NCBI GenBank assembly: GCA_021713415.1
Contig: JAKJJQ010000004.1
Coordinates: 47,349 to 111,348 of the forward strand
DNA length: 64,000 nt
Reading direction: 5' to 3'
Source of the DNA: M0027 sp021713415
Lineage (GTDB): Bacteria > Pseudomonadota > Gammaproteobacteria > Francisellales > Francisellaceae
The translations under genes and the position numbers were made by a program. The stretch's first letter is position 1, and every line of letters begins with the position of its first letter. The notes below the pieces were generated by a model that was given only the letters and a program-made list of their open reading frames with translations, was not told the origin of the DNA and did not search any database. Below are positions 45,542 through 54,884 of the stretch, one piece after another.

Positions 45542-47238
45542 GTAATACACTCTCCTGTTGCTGCATCTATTAGTTCAAGTAATGTAAATGAATTAATCGC
45601 AACATAAGTTGCAAAAAAATGATCCAATACACTCATGAATAAAAATGCTTCTCCTTCTGATGAAAAATCACTTAATTTCAATTTGATTTTGATATTTTCG
45701 CCACGCATTAGAATGCCTGATACCATACGATTAATCGTTGAAGCTTCGACTTCTTCAATACTATCAATTTGGCGTTCAAATATCGTTCGTGAAACATGTC
45801 GTCCTTTATTTAAGAATAAATAAAATTTTAACAATGAACGTAAATTCTCACAATTAGCAATGGATAAATAATTTAATGCAAGCATCGATTGTAAGCGCCA
45901 CATCCATTGATCATCATCGGGTGGAACTTTATAAGTTGTTGGCACATAAAGATTCTCAAATGCTAATAAACTAGGCGAATTACTGGTTGGCTGACTAATC
46001 TCACCTTTGGATAAATATTCTGGTAATGCACCATTAGAACACTCTAGTAATACCGATAATGTTTCTTCTGTTTCAACTTGCTTGTCATGATTATATAAAA
46101 TAGCAATATAATAATCTAAGCCTTCACCACTTGAAGATGATTTATTAATAACTTCATAGGCAGCTCGATCTAAATGCTGATCTTTTAAATAGTCAATATT
46201 AACGTAATTTTTTGCATGTACTCTACCTTGTTGATAACCTTGCACCTGTTTAATGGTATAGATTGGGTAATGGTTTCGCTCCTTGGCATCTGGCTGAACT
46301 GGGTATTGATATTGCATATGATTTAGAGCAATTGGCTTAGCATCATATTCAAATAAATTAATCGCAGGTGCTGTGTGTAATAAAAATGATTGTTGCGTAA
46401 TCTCTGGCAATAACTTTGCATCATTTGATAAATAAAGGCGAATACTAAACTGATTACTTTGTCCTCTATCTTTCCAACTAGATAAATGATTAATGCTAAT
46501 ATATAAATATTTTTCAGGCATTAAAAAATATTCTTGTAAAATACGAAATGCTGTATTGGCATGTCCTGGATAAGGTAAAATAGCTTCTTCATCTGAAAAC
46601 CCTTCGGCTATTAATGCATCCTTAGATAAAAGAAACTGCTGCTCATTTGATCTTAATTCAATACGCTCAACATATCGCATGATGATATAATATAACTGGC
46701 AAGCATCTTGATAGCTACCACCTAAATGAAATTTCAACTGATCACTTTGCCAAGAACTTAAATCAATACCAGCTAAAGAAAATGATAATTCAATATACTG
46801 TTGTTCCCCTGAATTATTAACGACACAAGCTTTATTAAGTGTAATAGGATCAACGCTTAAATCCGAGCATAACCTAAACAAACAGGTTGTTCCATTAACA
46901 GGAATTGAACCAAAGCTTGCACCTTTTTTTACCGTAAACACTTCTGATAGCTCAGCTTTAGGTTGAAAATGCATAACCGTCGCTGATGGTAATGGTCGTA
47001 GATAATGTGGAAAAAATTTATTGATCAATGCACCACTAAATTGTGGGATTTGATCATCAATAATCTCTTGAATCTGTGCTGAAATATAGGCAAATCCTTC
47101 TAATAATCTCTCTACATCTGGATCTGAAGATTTATCACGCAACATAGGCGCAACATTTGGATGTGCTTTTGAAAACTCCTTTGATAACTGACGAATATTA
47201 TGCAATTCACGTTGATATAAGTCTTGGAACTTTGCCAC
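45505..47238 (-). CDS. tssF: T6SS baseplate wedge protein TssF
   Basis: A 577-residue protein that begins with the classical L-Y-Q-R-E-L-H-N-I-R and D-P-D-V-E-R-L-L-E-G-F-A-Y segments and contains the F-F-P-H-Y-L-R-P-L-P-S motif. Each marks TssF (ImpG/VasA). It pairs with TssG, whose gene overlaps its 3' end. Length is close to the usual 580-630. Confidence 0.95.
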   Translation of the reverse strand: MAKFQDLYQRELHNIRQLSKEFSKAHPNVAPMLRDKSSDPDVERLLEGFAYISAQIQEIIDDQIPQFSGALINKFFPHYLRPLPSATVMHFQPKAELSEVFTVKKGASFGSIPVNGTTCLFRLCSDLSVDPITLNKACVVNNSGEQQYIELSFSLAGIDLSSWQSDQLKFHLGGSYQDACQLYYIIMRYVERIELRSNEQQFLLSKDALIAEGFSDEEAILPYPGHANTAFRILQEYFLMPEKYLYISINHLSSWKDRGQSNQFSIRLYLSNDAKLLPEITQQSFLLHTAPAINLFEYDAKPIALNHMQYQYPVQPDAKERNHYPIYTIKQVQGYQQGRVHAKNYVNIDYLKDQHLDRAAYEVINKSSSSGEGLDYYIAILYNHDKQVETEETLSVLLECSNGALPEYLSKGEISQPTSNSPSLLAFENLYVPTTYKVPPDDDQWMWRLQSMLALNYLSIANCENLRSLLKFYLFLNKGRHVSRTIFERQIDSIEEVEASTINRMVSGILMRGENIKIKLKLSDFSSEGEAFLFMSVLDHFFATYVAINSFTLLELIDAATGECITWPMRVGEKLLS

Positions 47239-47284
47239 TAAATTAAGTCCTTATTATTTTAAGTTAGCACATTAAAAGCTTTCT

Positions 47285-47680
47285 CTATAGCTGAATCGTT
47301 ACTCGCCCATTGGCAGTTAAAACCGTTGTAAATCGTAATAAATTATCTCGGCCTTTAATTTTACCAGCAATAGATACCTCAATGTTGGATGGCTCAGTAT
47401 CTTTTGGTGCTTTACGAGTTACACTATCAACTTCAAGTCTTGGCTCATAGGTACTAATGACTTTTTTAATCTCATCTTCAATCACGCCTTCTGATAAATC
47501 ATGAAATTCAGGCACCCCATAATCATTAAACAATTTTACCCCCCCTTTTTTTGTATTTAGCATACGCTCAAGATGACTCAAAACAGACTGAAGAATGTCC
47601 GTCTCTTTTGATTCATTAAATCGAGAAATCTGGCCTGTTTCCCAAGCTTTCATTCTCTCTAATAGTCTTAGCTTATGCAT
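47285..47680 (-). CDS. tssE: T6SS baseplate protein TssE (gp25-like)
   Basis: A 131-residue gp25-like protein with the L-L-E-R-M start, the L-S-H-L-E-R-M-L-N-T segment and the E-P-R-L motif of the family. It nucleates sheath polymerisation at the baseplate. It lies between hcp and tssF with short gaps. Confidence 0.92.
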   Translation of the reverse strand: MHKLRLLERMKAWETGQISRFNESKETDILQSVLSHLERMLNTKKGGVKLFNDYGVPEFHDLSEGVIEDEIKKVISTYEPRLEVDSVTRKAPKDTEPSNIEVSIAGKIKGRDNLLRFTTVLTANGRVTIQL

Positions 47681-47711
47681 TATTTTTTAGTGATTTTTAT
47701 TGTGTTATTAA

Positions 47712-48197
47712 TTAACGCTCATCCCAGCTATAAGTCATTTGTTTATTATGAATTAAATCTTGCTCTTCAAGTTTTTCATAGGCAATTTCAACTTCAACCA
47801 TAGTAGGTACTGTATCATTTTCTTGCTGCCATAATGGCGGAGAGATACGTCGAACACTTGTAATAATACCTCCAGTTGCTTTAATCGTATATGAGTTTTT
47901 CTCTTCACCGCTTTTATCTGTAACTGGGAATGAAAAAGTCGCTGTAGTGACTCGATCACCTGTCGCACAAGCTTGCTTTAACTCAGTCTCATAACAACCC
48001 ATCGATAAAGTAAATTTAATTGGGTCAGGACGTGCAACTGAACCTGCATGTGCTTTATGATGACTAATTGACATTGCAATATTTTGATCAAACTCTTGAA
48101 CAAGTAATTGCTTATCATAATTTTTCTTTGTTTGACCTGGATCTTGAATTGCGCCACCTTTTTGAGTTGCGATATCTAAAAAAATTGGATTTGCCAT
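47712..48197 (-). CDS. hcp: T6SS inner tube protein Hcp
   Basis: A 161-residue beta-barrel tube subunit. It has the M-A-N-P-I-F-L-D-I start, the M-S-I-S-H-H-K segment, the C-Y-x-x-E-L-K-Q-A-C region and the V-E-I-A-Y-E-K-L-E end. Stacked hexamers form the expelled tube. It shares the operon with the sheath genes, directly after tssC. Only one hcp is present in this window. Confidence 0.93.
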   Translation of the reverse strand: MANPIFLDIATQKGGAIQDPGQTKKNYDKQLLVQEFDQNIAMSISHHKAHAGSVARPDPIKFTLSMGCYETELKQACATGDRVTTATFSFPVTDKSGEEKNSYTIKATGGIITSVRRISPPLWQQENDTVPTMVEVEIAYEKLEEQDLIHNKQMTYSWDER

Positions 48198-48229
48198 GAT
48201 AATTCTCCTTTGTTTTAATTAAATAAAAT

Positions 48230-49711
48230 TTATTGCTTTTCTAATTTGCCAACTAATGACAAAGTAAAACTTGCACCCATGTATTTAAAATGTGGGCGAA
48301 TATTTAACTGTACTTTATACCATCCAGGCTCACCTGCGACATCAGAAACACTAATAGATGCTTCACGCAATGGACAACGACTTTTCACTTCAGCCGATGG
48401 GTTTTCCATATTCACTACATATTGGCTGACCCATTTATTTAGCTCTCTTTCTAGTTCATCACGCTCTTTCCAACTACCAATATTCTCTCTTTGTAATACT
48501 TTAATATAATGAGATAGTCTTGAAACAATAAATAAATAAGGCAATTGCGTACCTAGTTTATAATTTGTCTCTGCAGCTTTACCTTCTGGTGTATTTGGAA
48601 AAATTTTAGGTTTTTGACAAGAATTTGCTGAGAAAAAGGCTGCATTATTACTACCTTTACGCATACTCAAACCAATAAAACCTTGCTCTGCCAATTCATA
48701 CTCACGACGCTCTGAAATTAATACTTCAGTTGGAATTTTCGTTTGCGTTTCACCTAATGCCTCAAAGTTATAGATTGGTAAATCTTCTACTGCACCACCA
48801 CCTTTAGGGCCTGTAATATTTGCAGCCCAGCGATATTTTGCAAAGCTATCATTAACTCGAGCTGCTAATGCAAATGCGGCATTTCCCCATAAGAATTCTT
48901 CATGACCACCTGAAACATCTTCGCTATAGTCAAACTTCTTCGCTTTAGTTGTGGTTTCACTATAAGGTAGGCGTAATAAAAATCTTGGGCAAGTTAGTCC
49001 AACGTAACGAGCATCTTCTGACTCTCTAAAACCGTTCCATTTAGCATATTGTGGCATTTCAAAAATAGAGCTTAAGTCATTTAAGTTTGGTAGCTTTCCA
49101 TATGACTCTACACCAAAAAATTTAGGTCCTGCTGCTGAAATAAATGGCGCATGTGCCATGGTACTTACACTTGCAATATTCTGTAATAAGCCAACATCTC
49201 TTGCATCTGGATTAAAATTATAGTTACCAATAATTGAACCAAACGGTTGACCTCCAAACTGACCATATTCTGCAGTATAAACTAACTTATATAATGCACT
49301 TTTAGTAATCTCTGGCGCATCTTCGAAATCATCAATTAACTCATCTTTACTAACATTTAAGATATTAATTTTAGTGTTTTCTCTAAAATCTGTATTATCG
49401 ACTAAATATTTTAATGAGCGCCAAGATGACTCAAGTTTTTGAAAATCTTTATTATGTAGAATCTGATCCATTTGTTTTGAGATTTTTTTATCTAGCCTTG
49501 CTAACATATCATTAATGAGTGTGCCAGAAATCTTCTCGCCTTGGCGTGATGGCTCACAAAGTTCATTAACAAATGCATTAAGACCCTTTTTAGCCAAACT
49601 AACGGAATCTTCACCTGAGGATAAATTTGAAATATCCAATAAATCTTCTAGAATACCTTTACTCTTCTCTTCAGTTGCTTGAGGTTTTGATGTTGCTTCT
49701 TCTTTTGCCAT
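48230..49711 (-). CDS. tssC: T6SS contractile sheath large subunit TssC
   Basis: A 493-residue sheath protein with the family motifs W-R-S-L-K-Y-L-V, G-E-F-x-x-Q-P-F-G-S-I-I-G-N-Y-like F-G-G-Q-P-F-G-S-I-I-G, P-R-F-L-L-R-L-P-Y and G-F-I-G-L. It forms the sheath with TssB. Standard length. It lies 24 bases after tssB. Confidence 0.96.
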   Translation of the reverse strand: MAKEEATSKPQATEEKSKGILEDLLDISNLSSGEDSVSLAKKGLNAFVNELCEPSRQGEKISGTLINDMLARLDKKISKQMDQILHNKDFQKLESSWRSLKYLVDNTDFRENTKINILNVSKDELIDDFEDAPEITKSALYKLVYTAEYGQFGGQPFGSIIGNYNFNPDARDVGLLQNIASVSTMAHAPFISAAGPKFFGVESYGKLPNLNDLSSIFEMPQYAKWNGFRESEDARYVGLTCPRFLLRLPYSETTTKAKKFDYSEDVSGGHEEFLWGNAAFALAARVNDSFAKYRWAANITGPKGGGAVEDLPIYNFEALGETQTKIPTEVLISERREYELAEQGFIGLSMRKGSNNAAFFSANSCQKPKIFPNTPEGKAAETNYKLGTQLPYLFIVSRLSHYIKVLQRENIGSWKERDELERELNKWVSQYVVNMENPSAEVKSRCPLREASISVSDVAGEPGWYKVQLNIRPHFKYMGASFTLSLVGKLEKQ

Positions 49712-49735
49712 TATCTTGATCCTTAACTTAAATAA

Positions 49736-50236
49736 TTACTCTTTATTACCTTCTAAATTCAATTCATCCAATAATTGAGTTCTAGTTTCTGGGTTCTCAA
49801 TAATACTGGCTAAGCGCTTTCTAAATTCTGGCACATTACCTAATGGACTTCTAACAGCTTTTAAGGCATCTCTTAACTCAATTAATTGTCTTAATTCTGG
49901 CACCTGATCGACAATGCCATCAGGAGAAAAATCACTAATGGACTCAAATTTAAGCTTAACACCAAGCTCATCATCTTCTGCCACATCTTCTTCAAGACAG
50001 TTTTTTACATTGATTGACAAATTTAATTTTTGTCCCTTTAAGACATCGTTAAAGTTATCTTTATCTACATTAATGGCTTTTCGATCAACAAGTGGTGTTG
50101 GATCAACCTCTGGTGTAAACTCTCCAATAACAAGTGACTTCATTGCAAGTTCAACATCTTCTTCTACGCCATCTGTTGCTGGACTATAAACAATATTGAC
50201 ACGCTCTTTTGGTGCAACTGAACTTTCCTTTCCCAT
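49736..50236 (-). CDS. tssB: T6SS contractile sheath small subunit TssB
   Basis: A 166-residue sheath protein with the R-V-N-I-V-Y start, the D-F-S-P-D-G-I motif and the L-R-Q-L-I-E-L-R-D-A-L segment typical of TssB (VipA). It is the first gene of the minus-strand T6SS operon, preceded by the shared 190-base divergent promoter region. GGAGATAAC lies just before the start. Confidence 0.95.
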   Translation of the reverse strand: MGKESSVAPKERVNIVYSPATDGVEEDVELAMKSLVIGEFTPEVDPTPLVDRKAINVDKDNFNDVLKGQKLNLSINVKNCLEEDVAEDDELGVKLKFESISDFSPDGIVDQVPELRQLIELRDALKAVRSPLGNVPEFRKRLASIIENPETRTQLLDELNLEGNKE

Positions 50237-50276
50237 GTTATCTCCTATGTTGAAATTTACAGCTAACGTATCCTGT

Positions 50277-50388
50277 ATAGCATAGCCTTATTGATAAATC
50301 CACGGTGATAGCATAGACAGTCACCATTAATCATAATAACTAACATGACAGGCCCCATAATTAAATTTATAATGGATTTAATGCTATC
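50277..50388. promoter_or_regulatory. Three ATAGCAT-type motifs in the divergent T6SS promoter region
   Basis: ATAGCATAG occurs at 50277-50285 and again at 50308-50316, 31 bases apart (three helical turns). An inverted copy, ATGCTATC, is at 50381-50388. The spacing and position between two divergent operons suggest operator sites for a shared regulator. This is by eye and the sites are short. Confidence 0.35.
50345..50373 (+). promoter_or_regulatory. Sigma-70-type promoter of the T6SS plus-strand operon
   Basis: ATGACA (50345-50350), a 17-base spacer and a perfect TATAAT (50368-50373) give a near-consensus promoter. Transcription would begin near 50380, about 90 bases before the preferred start codon. 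No sigma-54 pattern is seen. Confidence 0.6.
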
Positions 50389-50471
50389 TAACAATACTTA
50401 TTTTTGATTTAATTTATTGAAAGATCATGTTGTTAGAATATGTGCTTAGTACAAGGCTTAAGGATGCTGAA

Positions 50472-52856
50472 ATGAAAAAAATCAAGCCGCCAAATTTATA
50501 CTTTATGCGAAAAGTTACCTGGGATAAGCCCATTTTTAGATTACATACCACAATTTATGCTGGATTTAACTACGACAAACAAACTGATCAATGGCTGGAT
50601 AAAAAAGCGCTTTTAACACTGATAAAAAAAATTCAAGCTAGCGCTTTATTTGATCATGGCGTGCAAAGAAAATATAGTGAATGTTTAATCTATTGTGAAA
50701 ATAATCCAACTGAAGATATAGGCTTACAGATTGGCGATATCAATAAAACAGATGCTAAAAAGACATTTTTAGCACTACCATTAACCGATAAACATTATCG
50801 TAAAACGAAAGGCACATTCAATGATGAATGGCTTAAAAATAACTGGCCTTCTTTACCTAAAGACCATCAACAAGAAACATTTCAAATTGCACCTAAAGAT
50901 CAGTGGAGTAAAACACCCTTTCGCTGGAATGAAGCCTTTAAAATAATTGATCAGTCGACGAGTGAAGATGAAAATACTACTTACTCACTGCCTTTTAAAC
51001 GCATTGAACTGTTTGTCGAAAAAAAAGATCAATTACATCAAGTGAAATTACAACCTGATCTAATATGGCTACTTCCAGAATATCAAACGGGCATTGTCGT
51101 TGCCCATGGTACAATTGAGGTAAAAGATCAACTAGCCAGTGATATTGATTATTTTTATATTACTGATCCAACCTTAGATGAAACTATCTCACTAGAAGAA
51201 CACAAAAACGAATTTTTAAAACAAAAAGCACTGAAAAAACCCAATTTTAAACCAAAGCCTATGCAGATAAAAAAGCCACAAATCCCTTCTGAAATTAGCA
51301 TAGATAAGCCACAGCCAAAACCAATTGAATTAGATCCTGAAATCGAAAATATCAAAGCAGATATTGACCAAAAGGTTGCAACATTAAAATCTCAATATGC
51401 AAGTCAAATTCAGCAAGCTCAATCACAACAACTACCCAGTGAACTTGAGAATGCTTTAAATGAATCCAACCCTAAAATGATGATTAATAAAATTAAAACC
51501 TACGTTGATAGTAAGTTACAAGCAGTTCAAAATCAAATAACAGAGCACTTGCCTGATAAAAAAGGTCTAACTTTAAATCCTTCTGATATTACATTAGATA
51601 GCATGCTCTTAAGTTTAAGTACATCATTAACCAATAGTTTTAATCAAGCAAAAGCACTATTGCCTAAAAGCGAGATTGATAAACTGCCTAACCCTGAATC
51701 TTTACTTAAAGAGGTCACACAACAAATTAAAACAGCCGAAGAAGAAAAAGCCAATAAAGTTAAGCCACAAGCTAAAAAAATCACTAAAATTCATTTTCAA
51801 AATGGTGATTTTTCAAATGAAAATTTCTCAAATTATGATTTCACTGATTGTGATCTAACCAATAGCATTTTTAAAGGTGCCAACTTAACCAATGCACTTT
51901 TTAAGCGTACAATCATTAAAAATACTAACTTTGAAGATGCGAATCTTAACGCTAGCATTTTTAAAAACCTACAAGTTGATTCAAGCAACTTTAAAAATAC
52001 TTTATTATCAGAGAGCCAATTTGACCAAACAATTATCAATCATAGCCTATTTGAGCAAACAGATTTATCTAAAAGTACATCTATTAGTAGCCAGTGGCGT
52101 AACTGTCAATTCAAAAAAGTACGTTTTAATCATAGCACTTTAGAAAAGGTAGAATTTAATCACTGTAATATGGGCGATATTTACTTTAGTCAATCACAAT
52201 TAACGAAAGTGGATTTTAACAATATTCATGCTAAATCCTGTTATTTTGATCAACTCAATGCTAATGACTTTAAAATTAATCATTCAACGATTGAGCATTG
52301 CTATGCGCAAGAAAGTAAACTTATATCAACTAAGCTTATACGCTCACAATTAAGTTTTGCATCATTTGAATCAGCTAAAGCTTGTGAATTATTATTAAAT
52401 CAATGCCAACTTAAAGAAGTTAATTTTTCTAACAGCGATTTAGCTGGCATACGTATTCAAAATGAGTCAAACATTGACCAGTGTCTATTTAATCACGCTA
52501 ACTTAACCAAAGCACGCATGATGAAATCACACCTTTATAATAATCAATTTAACCAATCGATTCTCAATGGTGCAATGATTTATCAATGCACAATCAAGAT
52601 GCAAAAATTTAATAAAGTAGTCGCTAAAAATAGTAACTTTAATGGCTCAAATTTAACAGCATGTTTTTTTGAAAAAACCAACCTACTCAATGCAAAATTT
52701 CGTTTTGTTAATTTAAATCAATCAACCTATAGTCAATCTAATCTCTATGGCATCAGCCTTTATCAAGCTAAAATGAACGACACACTCTTTGAAAACAATT
52801 TAACGAAAGATAATTTTGATCTAATTAAAAGCGTTCAAACTCAGGAGGTGCAATAA
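50472..52856 (+). CDS. DUF2169 and pentapeptide-repeat T6SS accessory protein
   Basis: A 794-residue protein. Residues 1-270 match DUF2169, a domain found with T6SS spike modules. A proline/lysine-rich linker and a helical region (about 280-435) follow, then a long array of pentapeptide repeats (A/S-N-L/F-x-x pattern, about 440-790) that should fold as a right-handed quadrilateral beta-helix. DUF2169 proteins are thought to act as adaptors or chaperones for spike effectors. The ATG at 50472 is preferred because AAGGA lies seven bases before it and the sequence then starts at the normal DUF2169 N-terminus; an ATG at 50427 would add 15 residues. The stop overlaps the next ATG (TAATG). Confidence 0.88.
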   Translation: MKKIKPPNLYFMRKVTWDKPIFRLHTTIYAGFNYDKQTDQWLDKKALLTLIKKIQASALFDHGVQRKYSECLIYCENNPTEDIGLQIGDINKTDAKKTFLALPLTDKHYRKTKGTFNDEWLKNNWPSLPKDHQQETFQIAPKDQWSKTPFRWNEAFKIIDQSTSEDENTTYSLPFKRIELFVEKKDQLHQVKLQPDLIWLLPEYQTGIVVAHGTIEVKDQLASDIDYFYITDPTLDETISLEEHKNEFLKQKALKKPNFKPKPMQIKKPQIPSEISIDKPQPKPIELDPEIENIKADIDQKVATLKSQYASQIQQAQSQQLPSELENALNESNPKMMINKIKTYVDSKLQAVQNQITEHLPDKKGLTLNPSDITLDSMLLSLSTSLTNSFNQAKALLPKSEIDKLPNPESLLKEVTQQIKTAEEEKANKVKPQAKKITKIHFQNGDFSNENFSNYDFTDCDLTNSIFKGANLTNALFKRTIIKNTNFEDANLNASIFKNLQVDSSNFKNTLLSESQFDQTIINHSLFEQTDLSKSTSISSQWRNCQFKKVRFNHSTLEKVEFNHCNMGDIYFSQSQLTKVDFNNIHAKSCYFDQLNANDFKINHSTIEHCYAQESKLISTKLIRSQLSFASFESAKACELLLNQCQLKEVNFSNSDLAGIRIQNESNIDQCLFNHANLTKARMMKSHLYNNQFNQSILNGAMIYQCTIKMQKFNKVVAKNSNFNGSNLTACFFEKTNLLNAKFRFVNLNQSTYSQSNLYGISLYQAKMNDTLFENNLTKDNFDLIKSVQTQEVQ

Positions 52857-53887
52857 TGCAAGCATCACCACAATCAAAAAAAATTAGCCAAGTTAATTTT
52901 TTTCAACAAGATGCTATACCGATATTAAATAAAAAATTAATTAGTGAATGCTTATTCAAAGATAAATCTTATAGTAACCTACAAGCGCAACATGCTTTAT
53001 TTTTAGAATCAATCTTTGCAAACTGTGTACTAGAAAAAGCACAATTAGACTTTACTTCATTTAAAAACTGTCAATTTGAGAATGTTAAGTTTAATCAATG
53101 TTTATTTAAGCGGGTAAGTTTCACAAATTGTCAGTTTATTAACTGCCAATTTAATAACTGTGATTTTGGCTATGCTTCAATTACTGATTCTAGTTTTAAG
53201 CATATAAGCTTAACTCATTGCTCATTTGCTCATACCAATGCAACAAAACTTAGTATTGCAACTACTCAGATGACAGGTTGCAATTTTGATCATGCTCGAT
53301 TTCGCTCAAGTACCTTTAATGAAAGTAAGTTTGAAGGTTCTCAATTAAATAAAACAAACTTTAGTCATTCAGAGTTCATTAATTGTAGCTGGCAGAGTGC
53401 AGATTTAATACAAACAAATTTTACACAAGCAAATCTAGCAAATGGTGATTTTAGTGTAGTCAATCGACTCTATGGTGTTTTATTTATCAATGCAAATTTA
53501 ACCCGCGCAAATTTTTCAAATCTTCAATCAGAAAAGCTAAATTTTCTTAAAGCTGATTTAACAGACGCTAAATTAGATCAACTCAGTGCACCAAAATCAC
53601 AATTTTTACAAACGAATTTAAAAAAAGCTAAGCTAAATAAAGCAACACTTAACTATAGTAACTTTAAACATAGTAACTTTAGTAACGCACAATTACAAAA
53701 CAGTAATTTATCATATAGTAACTTAAGTTATGCCAACATAGATCATACAAATTTTAGTTTATGTGATTTATCTTTTTCAAACCTTCATGGTAGTACAGGT
53801 GAAGCCATTTTTGATGGCGCTCAATTAAAGCATACCCGTTATACCAATCAAGCTAAATTAAATGCGGAGAACTGGCATTATGAATAA
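52856..53887 (+). CDS. Pentapeptide-repeat protein, second of the T6SS pair
   Basis: A 343-residue protein, almost all pentapeptide repeats with phenylalanine or leucine at the centre position and frequent cysteine. Typical units are N-C-Q-F-E and A-N-L-T-R. It should form one long beta-helix, with a short non-repeat N-terminus. AGGAGGTG precedes the start, and the ATG overlaps the upstream stop. In related T6SS loci such a protein sits between DUF2169 and DUF3540, but its role is unknown. Pentapeptide proteins elsewhere mimic DNA and protect gyrase, so an immunity function is a formal alternative. Confidence 0.87.
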   Translation: MQASPQSKKISQVNFFQQDAIPILNKKLISECLFKDKSYSNLQAQHALFLESIFANCVLEKAQLDFTSFKNCQFENVKFNQCLFKRVSFTNCQFINCQFNNCDFGYASITDSSFKHISLTHCSFAHTNATKLSIATTQMTGCNFDHARFRSSTFNESKFEGSQLNKTNFSHSEFINCSWQSADLIQTNFTQANLANGDFSVVNRLYGVLFINANLTRANFSNLQSEKLNFLKADLTDAKLDQLSAPKSQFLQTNLKKAKLNKATLNYSNFKHSNFSNAQLQNSNLSYSNLSYANIDHTNFSLCDLSFSNLHGSTGEAIFDGAQLKHTRYTNQAKLNAENWHYE

Positions 53888-54467
53888 TACGACCTCATCC
53901 ATTCACCTATACCAGCCACATCAGCAAAATCAAATGATCCAAGCAGAAGTCGTTGATATAGAAAACGAACGTTATCAAATTAAAATAGATGATTATTGTT
54001 ACTATGCAAAAGTTGCTCATAGTTGTCTTATAGCGCCACAAATTGGTGACTATGTGAATGTAACATTCACAGATTCAGCTATTTATATTCTTAATATCCT
54101 AGAAAGTGCAACCCCTAACACTATAACAATCAATTTACCCAATGATACAACGATTAGTTCACAAGGTAAGCTTCAAATCAAAGCCAAATCAATTGAGCAA
54201 AGTGCACTGAATATTGAGTTAGTTTCACAGAAAGTTGCCATAACAACATCCATTTTAAAAACTTTAGCAGAACATATTTATCAATATAGTCAATACAATC
54301 AATTAAAAACCAATCAACTACTAAAAGAAGTTCATGAGTTTGAACAGTCTATTACACAATCATTACGCATGATTGTAGAACAACAAATGCGTATTGATGC
54401 TGAGACAATACACTTACTATCTGAACTTGATACAACCATTGATGCACAAAGTGTGTCATTAGGCTAA
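53880..54467 (+). CDS. DUF3540 T6SS-associated protein
   Basis: A 195-residue protein. It has an N-terminal beta-rich half (A-E-V-V-D-I, C-L-I-A-P-Q-I-G-D-Y-V and Y-I-L-N-I-L-E strands) and a helical coiled C-terminal half. The pattern matches DUF3540 proteins from T6SS spike modules. The ATG at 53880 overlaps the 3' end of the pentapeptide gene and is preferred over the ORF start at 53862. Its function is unknown; location suggests help in loading the tip protein. Confidence 0.8.
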   Translation: MNNTTSSIHLYQPHQQNQMIQAEVVDIENERYQIKIDDYCYYAKVAHSCLIAPQIGDYVNVTFTDSAIYILNILESATPNTITINLPNDTTISSQGKLQIKAKSIEQSALNIELVSQKVAITTSILKTLAEHIYQYSQYNQLKTNQLLKEVHEFEQSITQSLRMIVEQQMRIDAETIHLLSELDTTIDAQSVSLG

Positions 54468-54485
54468 CCTAAAAAGGAGAAAAAA

Positions 54486-54875
54486 ATGTTAGTTGGTGTA
54501 ATTGATGGAGAAGCTATGGCGCCGGGTGATGATGTCTGTAAAACCCAAGTTGGTCCGGCTGTAGTGCCAATTCCTTATCCGAATATCTGGGATCTAACCT
54601 TAAGTGAACCATTACCAACGATTCTTATTGATGGCACACCTGCTATGAACCTAGAATGTATGGGTGATCTCACCCAAGGCGATGAAGCAGGTATTGAAGG
54701 CGGTATTATTTCATCAGAAATTATGGGTGAAGGACAGTGCTTAACTGGCGCTGAAAATGTATTATTAGATGGTGCGCCTGCTGTGATTATGGGAGGTTCA
54801 ACAACCATGCAAAATTCAGAAAATGCACCTGGGGATGTTATGCTAGTTGCACAAATGATTGTTTCAGCCATATAA
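54486..54875 (+). CDS. DUF4150 PAAR-like spike tip protein
   Basis: A 129-residue protein of the DUF4150/PAAR-like group. It has the D-V-C-K-T start, the G-P-A-V-V-P-I-P-Y-P-N motif, and the G-D-E-A-G-I-E-G-G-I-I-S and late N-A-P-G-D segments. PAAR proteins cap the VgrG spike and can carry effectors. This one has no toxin extension, so effectors must ride elsewhere. AAAAAGGAGAAAAAA precedes the start. It ends 9 bases before vgrG. Confidence 0.88.
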   Translation: MLVGVIDGEAMAPGDDVCKTQVGPAVVPIPYPNIWDLTLSEPLPTILIDGTPAMNLECMGDLTQGDEAGIEGGIISSEIMGEGQCLTGAENVLLDGAPAVIMGGSTTMQNSENAPGDVMLVAQMIVSAI

Positions 54876-54884
54876 GGATAAATT

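Noticed and set aside
50237..50426. Sigma-54 promoter between the T6SS operons
   Set aside because: No GG-N10-GC element with the surrounding consensus is present on either strand; a sigma-70-type promoter is visible instead.
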